Assembly: GCA_014529385.2 (NCBI GenBank)
Contig: CM043963.1
Span: 65,463,395-65,527,394 of the forward strand
Origin: Adiantum capillus-veneris
Lineage: Eukaryota; Streptophyta; Polypodiopsida; Polypodiales; Pteridaceae
Direction of reading: 5' to 3'
Length of the DNA: 64,000 nucleotides
Part shown: piece after piece, positions 1 to 9,272 of the stretch
Layout: each line of letters begins with the position of its first letter
Position numbering within the stretch: position 1 is the stretch's first letter
Made by a program: the position numbers and the translations under genes
The notes under the pieces: generated by a model
The model's input: only the letters and a program-made list of their open reading frames with translations
Told to the model about the DNA's origin: nothing
The model's database searches: none

Positions 1-1407
1 GTCAACGAAGCAAAGTTGCAGGAAGAAGGGCTAAGATTCAAAGAAGATGCTTCAGGTCCAGCGCCTACAAACGAGCAATATGAAGACTTGGAATCAATCA
101 AAGAAGAGGTGCAGCAAGTGACAGGAAGTTCAGACACTATTGGTGACATTTCAACAGCTGAAGTCGAGGAAGAAGAGCCTATGACTCTACAGGAACCAAA
201 TGTTGATTTTGTCTCTCCAAAAGACATATCAGAGGAAATGGTGGTCAAGCAAGAGCTAGAACACACAGATAAACTCAGAAGTGTGAACAATGAAGAAGAA
301 GACGACAAGGAGTCCAGGCCAAAGATTGCTCAAGTCACTCAAGAGAACACAGGCAATCTAGTACCAAAGAAGATCAACTTTTTGCTAAGTGCACAAGACG
401 GAGTCAAGATTAATTTTATGGCAGAAATTGATACAAATTCCACGACTAATGTCATGTCATATGGCATGTGGTTACTTCTAGGTAAGCCAAAGCCTTATGA
501 TATTCAGATAAAGGTAAATCTCTCACCTGAAGTAGATGTTATAAGTATGGGGATTGCAGAAGCTACTCTCCAACTACACTCGCAGAATGTCAAAGAAAAA
601 TTCTTGGTGGTAGATTCTCGACAAATGGGAACACACTTGATTTTGTCCAAGCCATGGGCAAAAGTCTTTGAAAACGAGCCTGAATCTTCAACAATGGTTA
701 TCACAACAAGCTATCAAGTGGCAACAGAGATCAAGCCTACGACAGTTCAAAGATTCTTGGCTATTAAAAAAGGCAAAGCTAAAATAAGCCCACAGTCTCT
801 AGCCCAGCCAATGCAAGTGCAAGACAAAGCCTCTACATCAAAAACCAAACCATCAACAAAACAATGGAAACCCAAGCAAAAAGTCTATCAACCAAAGTTT
901 CCATCACCCGAAAGCCTCCAAAGGAAGTCAAAACAGGTCAACCAAGTGCTAGTATCCAAGGCACAGATTAAAGTTAATGATCCAATTTGGATACAATCAC
1001 AGGAACAACCTCAACAAGCACAGGTAACAGGATGGATCACATCAAGCGAGTCAATTATTGCACAAGGCTACAAGAAAGGAAATTCAGATGTTTGGGTCAA
1101 CAAGCCCAAGATAACAACTTGGCGATATCCATCCCATGACAACCAATCAGTCAGGAATCAACAAAGCCATCAACGTCAATCACATAACTCAATCAAGAGA
1201 AAGGACAGGTACAAAAAGCAAAAGAGAAGGTCTTCAATTGGACAAACCATACGACAAGTTTGGGTAATGAAATCAGAATTCTACCAGACTACCCAACAAA
1301 GTCAAGTGAAGATCACCTCCAAGCAAGTCCAAAGATTCATTCCAGTCGAGTTACTCGAAGCACAAGGATTCTATGAGGTAACTTTCAAATCTGGTTACCT
1401 AAGGTAG
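1..1407 (+). CDS. Retropepsin-like ORF of LTR retrotransposon (partial)
   Basis: Open from the left edge, so the true start is upstream; the first in-window TTG or ATG should not be taken as the start. The first ~100 residues are strongly acidic. Next comes an aspartic-protease-like fold: the expected D-[ST]-G reads AEIDTNSTTNVMS, followed by a hydrophobic strand and then THLILSKPW, which matches the family's ILG-x-PW segment. In typical retropepsins the catalytic triad is DTG or DSG, so DTN is a departure and may be inactive. After the protease there is a K/Q-rich stretch and copies of a repeat containing WI-x-S and QGY or QGF. The frame ends in tandem TAG codons at 1405-1410, but the next frame continues the same repeat, so this stop is probably a frameshift artefact of decay. 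Confidence 0.65.
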   Translation, partial: VNEAKLQEEGLRFKEDASGPAPTNEQYEDLESIKEEVQQVTGSSDTIGDISTAEVEEEEPMTLQEPNVDFVSPKDISEEMVVKQELEHTDKLRSVNNEEEDDKESRPKIAQVTQENTGNLVPKKINFLLSAQDGVKINFMAEIDTNSTTNVMSYGMWLLLGKPKPYDIQIKVNLSPEVDVISMGIAEATLQLHSQNVKEKFLVVDSRQMGTHLILSKPWAKVFENEPESSTMVITTSYQVATEIKPTTVQRFLAIKKGKAKISPQSLAQPMQVQDKASTSKTKPSTKQWKPKQKVYQPKFPSPESLQRKSKQVNQVLVSKAQIKVNDPIWIQSQEQPQQAQVTGWITSSESIIAQGYKKGNSDVWVNKPKITTWRYPSHDNQSVRNQQSHQRQSHNSIKRKDRYKKQKRRSSIGQTIRQVWVMKSEFYQTTQQSQVKITSKQVQRFIPVELLEAQGFYEVTFKSGYLR

Positions 1408-1409
1408 TA

Positions 1410-1976
1410 GCTTATCAAGGAATCACCAAGGAAAAGCAAGAAACATCAAGAAATGAAGAGCAGCCACCCGCTACACCCAAGAGTACTGCAACCTATAGAT
1501 GGATCCCTCGTCAATTACTACAAGAGCAAGGCTTTTACAAAAGTAACAGCCATATTTGGAAATTAAAGACAAGGTACCATCAAGTCAAAGAAGAAACAAG
1601 GCAAGTGGCAAAGGAGATCACACCAGGCCCAAGAACAATGTGGGTTCCAAAAACCGCGATTGAGGCTCAACAACAAGAAAGATACACAACTCCTTTACAG
1701 CCTCTTAACAACCAAAAGAAAGCAACGGTAAATGCGGAGGTCGCAGTTTTGAAGAACACTATCTCGAAGAAGAAGACTTCATCAACCATTGCTTCAACAT
1801 CAATACCTGTCTCATCAAGCAACCACAATTTGCTACCAAGGAATGAAGAGCAGATATATGCCAATGTATTGGACAACGTGGCATCTCAAACAGAAACTAA
1901 CGAGAAAGGCCTAAACATCAAAAGCATATGGAATTGGATTTCAGGCCGCGATCAGGTAAGTCCAAGTCACCATTAA
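1410..1976 (+). pseudogene. Frameshifted continuation of the retropepsin ORF (W-P/QGFY repeats)
   Basis: Frame 3 is open from before 1410 to 1976. It carries IWLPK at about 1389-1403, YRWIPRQLLQEQGFY near 1494-1538 and MWVPKTAIEAQ near 1638-1670. These copy the RFIPVELLEAQGFY and WITSSESIIAQGY repeats of the preceding frame. The simplest reading is one indel between about 1385 and 1392, so the two frames were one protein. The repeats resemble a scaffold or nucleic-acid-binding tail, but no function can be assigned. A strong splice-donor-like CAG/GTAAGT lies at 1953-1961. Confidence 0.5.
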
Positions 1977-2999
1977 ACTTACATGGCATAAGAGTCTAGA
2001 GTCGGGCAGCTAAGCCACTAAATGAGCAAAGTGTCAGACCTAAGCTTCAAGTTAATATTTTTCTGTGGTCTATGAGTCTAGCAAATAGGTATAAGCTCAA
2101 GCTGGAGAGTTGAGCATACATAAAGTCATGTTGCTCATGCTGGAAGAGGTGAGCATAAGAGTCAAAGTCCATATAATATATAAGGTGGAGAAGGCGGAGT
2201 AGTCCAAAACAAAAACACTCACGCACTTGACACAGTGAGGAAGAGTGGAGAAACCTCGACAGCAAAAACCCTTCTTGTGAGTAGTGAAAGCTTTTGAAGC
2301 ACTCATGCTATATGTTTTTCTTGCTACACTAACTCCATGAAGAACCCATCAATACTCTTCTTTTGCACCGCATCTTGTTTAACATGCATAACTCTGTGCA
2401 AGCATATAGATGTCCCATCATTGGACATATGCATTAGGCACTCTTTTTTATTCCACCCATGCACTTACACAAACAAATGACGATGACCAAGCGGAAACAG
2501 GTTTTATAAGCCTTTGCTCAACAACAATGACTCTAACTTCAAGCTACTAACACTTATCCATGTATATCAAGTCCATACTAGTAGCCATATGGCCATCTGT
2601 ACTTTAACTCAGCATAACTCTATAACATCAGAACCTAAGTACATATAGCTTCGCATTTAATTATGACTAAAGATATTTTTTCCCACTGGGTTTTTCCCTT
2701 TAGTCTTATCCAGGTATCTAAGACCTTCATTTTGTATATACGCTACATTTTACTTTTACTCTTTTTATAACAGCAAAAACAAGAAGAACCACGATATCCC
2801 CACACTACTAATTGCAAATATACTGACAAGTCAAAAGGGAGAGGCCAAAAAACAGCTTGACAAAGCTTCAAGTCAACTTACAGGTACAACTGCGAGATAA
2901 CAACCACAGGAAAAGCAAATACTAGAGCTACAATGACAACGACCTGCTGCACCAACAAGTCGATACAACCTCATGCAATTCAAGATACAACAACCAATC
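1977..2999 (+). other. Non-coding 3' region of the LTR element
   Basis: Between the last repeat-coding frame and the first polypurine tract no ORF with recognisable homology is visible. The stretch is AC-rich toward its end and probably corresponds to the 3' untranslated region of the element. Confidence 0.4.
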
Positions 3000-3011
3000 G
3001 GAGGGGGAGAG
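3000..3011 (+). promoter_or_regulatory. Duplicate polypurine tract (upstream copy)
   Basis: An all-purine run GGAGGGGGAGAG follows TC and precedes T. It is identical to the tract directly abutting the LTR at 3180-3191 and lies exactly 180 bp upstream. Only the downstream copy is at an LTR boundary, so this one is either a second plus-strand primer or a relic of a duplication. Confidence 0.5.
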
Positions 3012-3179
3012 TTCCAGGCTTCAGATACACTACAGGTACATCTTCAAGGCAGCTTTAATATCACGCAAAGTGACCAACTACAGAAGAGGCTGCCACAACA
3101 ACTTCAACCAACACCAAGACATCAAGAACTCGTCAAGGCCAGCAAAGACATAGGGTTTTGTCGGGGACAACAAGAATTC

Positions 3180-3191
3180 GGAGGGGGAGAG
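3180..3191 (+). promoter_or_regulatory. Polypurine tract at 3' LTR boundary
   Basis: GGAGGGGGAGAG directly precedes the TGTTG start of the LTR. This is the expected position and composition for the plus-strand primer of reverse transcription in LTR elements. Confidence 0.75.
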
Positions 3192-4295
3192 TGTTGAAAG
3201 GACGCCCTTTCAACAACGTTTCCACAAAGATTCTAGCGTCCTTTCAACAACGTTTCCACAAAGATTCCATTAAGATTCCTCAAAGATTCTAAAGATTTCA
3301 CATGAAGATGTTGATGAAGTAATGAAGATGAAGATGGATGCTGCAACATGAAGATACAAGTTCATGGACGTCATTGAATATCCCGTTATTATTATTTTGA
3401 GCCATTACGACCACTTTTGTAATGTTTACGGGAACCTCATATTTTAAATCGGCACTTGTATTTTGGCCACAGATGCTTGTATAATGAGTAAAGCCAACTC
3501 AGTTTCTTGTAATTAAGCTCTGTAGAAGCCTAGGGACAATTCAGGTCATTTGGCCGGACATTAGGTTTGAAGGCTTGGTATATAAGCTGAAACCTAAGGC
3601 TTTGTAAGAAAAACACATTACGTTATCTCAAATAATATACAGTCGTGGGTTCTGCAGCACACAGTAGTGAGCTTCACGCACACACACCGTCGCGCACACT
3701 AATCACATTGCAGATATGAGAGTAGGAGCGTGTTAGCATCGAGGAGCTCTCCGCGTCGACGCAAGCAATGCAAGCCGAGGACCACATCGCGAGCCCGCCT
3801 GCTACGAACTATATTTGGTCGTAAGTACCTCAAACGACATCCGTTCTGAATAATCGAGTAGTCGTTAGAATCAGGGCGAGAAGCTCCTCGTGTTGATGTC
3901 TTTGTAGAGCAATTTCGGACACTTTGGAAATTGCTGATTTGAGTTTATCGCGACAGCGGTTAGAGGTCTTACAGTTATGGTTTTCAGGGTTTAGGTGTTT
4001 GGCCATATCCGATATGTCCTTGTGAGTCTTGCCCTCCGATTTCGAGTCATTCCGATATGATTTGAAACTGTTTCGAACTTGTAGTGTTTTGTAGGATGCG
4101 TTGTCTGTTTCTTTGCTTTATGGTAGTGTTGTGGTAGGATTAGTGACTGTAGAGTGTTGCTCGTGTCTAGCTCAGGGTTGACAACCCAGAGATTGCCTCC
4201 ATGCCCTAGTCGGATCAGCTAGATCCTCGGATTGACAGTTTGTTGGTCTGTGTTCTCGCTGTGCTCCATCGTCCGTCGCGGCGTACCCGCTAACA
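3192..4295 (+). repeat. 3' LTR, 1104 bp
   Basis: It begins TGTTGAAAGG and ends CCGCTAACA, giving matching TGTT/AACA termini, and is preceded immediately by a polypurine tract. A TATA box sits at 3579-3585. A 34-bp direct tandem duplication starting CCTTTCAACAACG at 3206 and again at 3240 lies near its 5' end, followed by further degenerate AAAGATTC repeats. The other LTR is not in the window, so the boundaries rest on structure alone. Confidence 0.75.
3579..3585 (+). promoter_or_regulatory. TATA box of the LTR promoter
   Basis: TATATAAGC lies about 390 bp into the LTR. Some 50 bp downstream the sequence becomes A-rich with AATAATA, consistent with a U3/R arrangement. In a 3' LTR it would drive transcription outward into 4.3 kb if still active. 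Confidence 0.45.
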
Positions 4296-5062
4296 AGATT
4301 CTTCAAAGTAGTATGAGACTATAACACTCGTCTTCGATAAAGATTTTAAAAATAATGCCATTATCTTCAACTATTGCTTGAATCTTGACCAACTATGTAA
4401 GCAATCTTTTGAAATTGCTTAAATGATTAACCATTCAAGTTTGTGGTTATTCTATGAGTGCAAAAAAATAGATGAGAATGATGATCTTTGAGTGTTTACT
4501 ATCTGGCTTCTTTTGCTATAATGCAAGACCCAATGTGATGCACTAAAGTGTTGTGAATGTGCTCTCCAGTGATTCCCAACGCCTTATCATTTTTCATCTC
4601 CCATTGTGAGCTCTCTTCTGTATTAGTGTGTGTCTCTCTTCATTTTACAATATGCCACAAACCTTTTTCCATTAATTCACATTAGTTTTGTAACCTAATA
4701 GGACATAAAACCATCCTTTAAGGGTTTTGATAAAACCCTCCAAACTCATACAAAATTCTTTTTTTTTTAACCCTTTCTTAAGATACCACTACTTATTAAA
4801 AAAATGAACAACTTTGAAAATTCCTCACTTCTTGGTAGTGGTAAGCTTTCTTGGTCATGGTAAGCTTCCAAAGTTGTTGCACCATAGCATTTCAGTGAAA
4901 ATAACATTTTTTTGCAATCAATTGCATACTAGGAAGGCTAAGGATTTTTCTAGACAGAATCTTAATTTTTTTCATAAACTTCAACGATTTAATGATCATA
5001 CCATGTTGTTCGTTTAGCCTCACAATTATGTTTTGGGACAAATATTAAGGTTCACAAGTTTC
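4296..5062. other. Intergenic DNA, no gene seen
   Basis: AT-rich sequence without a convincing ORF or repeat. The short frame at 4814-5017 has no recognisable motif. Confidence 0.5.
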
Positions 5063-5215
5063 TTTTTTTTTTTTTTTTGCAAAACTCACAATTGTGAGTG
5101 TATAGTATTAACGGCCACCCCAGTAATCCAGAAGATCGTGATGTCTCCAATTCTTAGGTCAAAAGATGAGAGCTGGCAATAAGTATCTCATATTTTATGG
5201 AAACGGTTCAAAGCG
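5063..5215 (-). mobile_element. LINE-type 3' end with poly(A), minus strand
   Basis: A T16 tract (5063-5078) followed by GCAAAACTCACAATTG reads on the minus strand as a 3' terminus ending in poly(A). The same ~33-bp terminus, next to a T tract, occurs at 12014-12062 with different upstream sequence, as expected for 5'-truncated non-LTR copies sharing a 3' end. The terminus contains the palindrome ACTCACAATTGTGAGT. On the minus strand the last readable words before it are LLDYWGGR. Confidence 0.5.
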
Positions 5216-5227
5216 TAGGCTAGGGCC

Positions 5228-5446
5228 TTGGCACAAATCAAAGGTCTCCCGCCGGATTTCCCAAAGCCTCTTTTCCTATATGACAACATATTTGAAGTTT
5301 TGGGGAAGACAAATCAAGAGGACCTTTTCACTTCCAATCTAGATACCATACAGGTTCCAATAGAAAAGGAGCCAATGGAAGAGGACAACCTGAATGGGAA
5401 CTCTGTTGAAGAGTTCCTGGAGGCAGAAGCATTTGTTCCCCTGTGA
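5228..5446 (+). CDS. Short ORF, unassigned
   Basis: A 72-codon frame opened by a TTG codon, reading AQIKGLPPDFPKPLFLYD near the start and ending EAFVPL. It has normal protein-like composition (acidic C-terminal half) and is open upstream past the listed start. It may be a fragment of a transposon ORF1, but no domain is recognisable. No convincing promoter or ATG is seen. Confidence 0.2.
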   Translation: MAQIKGLPPDFPKPLFLYDNIFEVLGKTNQEDLFTSNLDTIQVPIEKEPMEEDNLNGNSVEEFLEAEAFVPL

Positions 5447-6456
5447 GGTCCCCACCCCGCTGTTTCCAATGGTGGATCTGATGGTGAACCCGGTGGCCAC
5501 TAGATCTATTGCGGAAGCAAACAAAATGGTTCAGGATTCGACTAGCGGACAATCTCTCATCACAAAGTGAGTCGAGTTCGAGCCTACTAGCAGGGAAATC
5601 TAGCTCCACCTCGCAGGGGAAGCATACTCGAACTATCTAGCGATCCTAAGACCCACCTTCCAAGAGGAGAGAAACTCCGAGTGCCTTTTTCCCCATGTTT
5701 CAGAGGCACATACTCTCGAGGATTCGCCGCTCTAGGGGCAATGAGTAATACCAATATCGAGTAAGCACTATGGGGACAGAGAGTTCCCGACCAATCGGGA
5801 CCACCCATCTCGTAGGCATGGGCAACCTGAGCCAAGCCCCCACTTTCCACCCCCACACTCACACTTCCTTGTGTGACCTAATTACTACCACAAAGGTTGT
5901 TCAACATAAAGATTCCTTGTTTAATTCCGAATCACATTGTTCGTTAATACAGCCCTTCAACCAGTATTGCAAACAACACCAAGACAGAATTCTAGTAAAA
6001 ATTCTACTCAAACTTATTCATAAAAATTCCAATGTTCTGGAGATACAACATCCCCCCTCCAGCGAGAGTTTACTCCTCCCGTTGTCGCCTAGCTGCCCAT
6101 ACAACTAGGTATATCCACCGCATAGAAAGCACGACATGGACATTCCCACCGCTTAACCAACAGACGTGGGTATCCACCGCTTAACCAGCAGTCGTGGATT
6201 CAAGAGCCCTTAACCAGGAACTCTGCCCCTGTGATCAGGAGGGGTTCATGACTAATTCAACATTGGAAATAGAATGAACATGCCGAGCTAAATTTTCCCT
6301 AGCAGACATTCTTTCCTATTGCAACAGCATTCCCATCAATCAGTTCCTTCCTACTTTAGAACTTAATGTACAATGCTTTCAATGCCGAGGTTTTCGTCGG
6401 ATTTCTCCAGCATGATTGGGGATATAGCATTCCTAACTAGCGTATGCAATGTTAGT
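5447..6456. other. Unassigned DNA, probable old transposon
   Basis: No intact ORF. Contains a short imperfect repeat, ATCCACCGCTTAACCA near 6171-6186 with a variant just upstream at about 6150. The GC content and lack of frames suggest a decayed non-coding part of an element such as a large LTR or untranslated leader. Confidence 0.3.
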
Positions 6457-6627
6457 TTAAACAACTTGAATAAAAATATGATCTACCTCTTCCCCTTCTT
6501 CATCGATAGCCCGTGAGATGGCCGGTATTTGTTCCTCCATGGGAGCCTTCCCCTTCCCGTTGACATTGCTCGTTCCTGCCTCGCGATCGTGGGCACCACC
6601 GAAGCGAGTCCTCTTAACCGGGGCCAT
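6457..6627 (-). CDS. Small ORF of 56 residues, hypothetical
   Basis: ATG at 6627-6625 on the minus strand, stop TAA at 6459-6457. The product begins MAPVKRTRFGGAHDREAG, continues through an acidic DEEGEEVDH and ends IFIQVV. It was found by reading the reverse strand and is shorter than the usual ORF cut-off. A candidate TATA box lies about 0.9 kb upstream (7519-7526, minus strand). GAG/GTAGAT within it resembles a 5' splice site, so it could be a first exon or the start of a gag ORF. No homology is recognised. Confidence 0.25.
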   Translation of the reverse strand: MAPVKRTRFGGAHDREAGTSNVNGKGKAPMEEQIPAISRAIDEEGEEVDHIFIQVV

Positions 6628-7445
6628 TTCTCACTACTTTAAATGATTAGCTTGGAGAAAGAGCTAAGGTTCGCAAGCATCATAACAGTCCAGTGGGTAG
6701 ATTAGTGACATTAATTAATCCTTCCTATAGGATAGATCTAGATTTTTCATAAAGCAATCATTAAGGATGGCACATAATCCTATGTGAACCGGCTCTAAAG
6801 ATAATTACTCGGCTTACATGATTAAGAATAATAGGATTTCACTAATGGAATTATCAGAGAGATGAATTAAGTATGATTAATCTCTTTCCTAGCAATTAGA
6901 GGGTGCAGAGTCACCGCATGCATAGGTGTGAGAAAAACCATCTCTTAGAGACTTAATGACAGATTAATCTTACCTTAATTATATCTTAATGCATAACAGA
7001 GATGAATCTAAATCAACTACAATATTAATGCGTGATAGAAAGAGTGGTTCTCATCAATCTACACAATTACTAGCTTACCGATTAATTACTATACTGCCTA
7101 GAGAGAGAAAATTATGGTAATTATTCTCTAATCATTAATTGAGAGTGATGAATGGCTGATAATTCAGCTATGGGATGATGATTACACAATAGAATATGGT
7201 TAATGAGAATTTAGAGAGTAATTATAGAGAATTTCGACTAGGAATAAGCATAATAGACGAGAAATTTAGACGGTAATGAAAAGGATTTGCAGAAAGCATT
7301 AATTAAACCGTGGTTACCGTGATTAAGGGCTGATAATCCTCTCGATTCTCTGATCTTATCGAGCTTCTTGAAACGAGAATTCGACAGCACCTCCCTCCTT
7401 GCTTCTCCTTCAAAAGGTGTGTGTTCCGGCAGCACCTTCCCAGAG
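6628..7445. other. AT-rich DNA rich in TTAAT words, no gene
   Basis: Many ATTAATTA-type words and no long frame. If the 7519-7526 TATA-like box is used, this would be the leader of the small minus-strand ORF. Confidence 0.3.
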
Positions 7446-7512
7446 TGTGTGTAGGTGTGTGTGTGTGTATGTGTGTGCACTGTGTGTGTGAGCATATGTG
7501 TGTGTGTGTGTG
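7446..7512. repeat. GT/CA microsatellite
   Basis: Interrupted (GT)n with TATG and CACTG interruptions. Read on the minus strand it lies just downstream of a TATA-like box. Confidence 0.85.
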
Positions 7513-7518
7513 CAGGTC

Positions 7519-7526
7519 TTTAAATA
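7519..7526 (-). promoter_or_regulatory. Candidate TATA box, minus strand
   Basis: Minus strand reads CCTATTTAAAGACC, a good core-promoter match, directly upstream of a CA-repeat leader. It could be the promoter of an LTR whose outer part would be 7530-8100. No terminal repeat partner was found. Confidence 0.25.
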
Positions 7527-8186
7527 GGCCTCCTCAAGCTGAAAATCGATCTGGGTTGCTAAATGCATCTGGGAGCTTCTCCAGTTAAGCATGGCAAGTC
7601 CAGTTCCCTGCCCACCAAGTGTCAGATTGGCTTGGTTAATTGGTTCTGAAACTGAGTTGCTGGCTTGGAAACTCTCACAGGACTCCCACAAAGCAAGAGG
7701 GCGCCCCCTAGCTGCTATAGCTGATCTGGAGTGGGCTGGAACCTGTTCCCACACAGTCCCGAGCCCCCGGTACCTCCCCGGACAATTTTTAGAAAAATTG
7801 GTTCTAGGCTAAAACGGGTCATACGAGTCGGATTTTGATGCCGTAAATTGCTATCCTAAGCTCTATCTAAGACGTACTGGCCCGAGTACCTGCCATTTTT
7901 AACAGCCCCCGGGGTCCGAAATGCATTTTTTTTCAATTTCGGGGTACTGGTGCAGATTTTCGAGACGGTCAAAACTAGACGGGTCGGGTGACCAAAAAAT
8001 TACTATATTTGGAAATTTTTCACAAAAATTATTTTAATTCACATTTCGAAGCTTTATGACATTTTAAACATCATGGCACTGACAGAATTCGGAAAACTGC
8101 TAAAAATAGTAACTTTTTTCCATTATGATCATTTCATGGTACAACGGTGCTCTTTTTGGTTGGGGTCAGAGACCTTACACCCCCTT
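7527..8186. other. Unassigned DNA, no gene
   Basis: Contains no frame with recognisable protein. CG-containing words such as GGGTCGGGTGACC are more frequent here than nearby. Confidence 0.3.
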
Positions 8187-8950
8187 TCCCAATGATGGAT
8201 ACTCTCTCTATTCAATCTTGGAACGTGAAGAGATCAAAAACCCGGAAGAAGGGCACTCTCATCTGGGAAGAAGTGAAGAAAGAGAAGGCAACCAATTTGT
8301 TGGGCCTTCCAAGAGCACTATTTGGATGCTCGTAGCAAGAAAACAAGTTGTAGGAAAAAAAACTTATAATTTATGGGGAAGGAAGTGACGGTTTCAGTGG
8401 TGTCTTGTTCATTGCTGACAGAGATTTGGAGCCAAAGATGGTTCTAAACCACCCCTCTGGACGAGTCCTTGGTGTTAGAATCAGATGGGACAATCAACCT
8501 ATCACCATAGTAAATGTTTACGGCCCTTGCAACGCAAAGGATAGAGCTAAATTGTGGATGCAACTTAGAGATACTCCAATCGAAGGGGAGTGGCTGATGG
8601 TTGGAGATTTCAATATGGTCGAGAAAAGCAAGGATAGAACAGGCTCCGCGAGTATACTGGCTCGCCCAGAAAAGTCTAAATGACTGAGCTTATGTGAGAA
8701 GTGGGCTATGATTGACTTGTGGGAAGTGGGCCCATGGGATAGCATGCCTGGATTCACCTACACAAGCCTTCAGTATGTCTGCACTGCCTCCCGGCTGGAC
8801 AGATGCTACTGCTCTCATCAAGCTGACTGGATCTCATCGACGTTAGAGATGAAGGTAATCTCAACAAAAAGCCTCTCCAATCACATGCCATTACACTTAC
8901 AACTCGAGAAAGATAAAGGGGGGAGGCAATCCCCAAGAGGGGAGAAAAAG
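8187..8950 (+). pseudogene. LINE APE-type endonuclease domain (broken)
   Basis: The domain starts MMDTLSIQSWNV, the family's N-terminal strand with the conserved N. A frame change occurs around 8340-8405. It then gives FSGVLFIADRDLEPK, ITIVNVYGP and LMVGDFNM, the last being the GDFN motif. After a TGA at 8681-8683 the same frame resumes with SRLDRCYCS and LSNHMPL. In active APE endonucleases the final motif is SDH, so SNH removes a catalytic aspartate. In LINEs this domain nicks the genomic target for target-primed reverse transcription. Confidence 0.8.
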
Positions 8951-9272
8951 CTTCTGGTTACAGGGACACACCTGTTCAAAGATTCTCCCCTCAGAAGCAT
9001 CACCAAGAAAGCGTTGGGAAAGCTCAAGAAAGATGTGGGGATGAATAAACCTAGTGCTTATAATATATTTTTTTGGAGTGTACAAAAAGCTATCAAAACT
9101 TTGGGTCCTCGAGTTAAAAAAGCCAATGAGGCACATATCAAACATCTCACAGAGGAGGTAGCGCAATTAGCCTCTAGGAAGGCTCCCGGCACTGGCTACC
9201 AAGGATGAGCACAAGCGATGGCTTGAAGCTAAATCTCACCTGGCCAACGAACAGCTGGAGGAAATCAAGAAG

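Larger units (their letters stand above)
1..4295 (+). mobile_element. LTR retrotransposon, 3' portion (5' end outside window)
   Basis: The segment has the 3' order of an LTR element: a long ORF with a retropepsin-like domain, an untranslated stretch, a polypurine tract, then a 1.1-kb LTR starting TGTTG and ending TAACA. The ORF is open at the left edge, so the gag region and 5' LTR lie upstream of the window. No reverse transcriptase, RNase H or integrase motif lies between the protease and the LTR, where pol normally sits. The element may be a non-autonomous type or have lost pol by deletion. The TSD cannot be checked because only one end is present; the 5 bp after the LTR are AGATT. Confidence 0.8.

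Noticed and set aside
504-704. Minus-strand ORF inside the retropepsin ORF
   Set aside because: Shadow of the plus-strand coding region.
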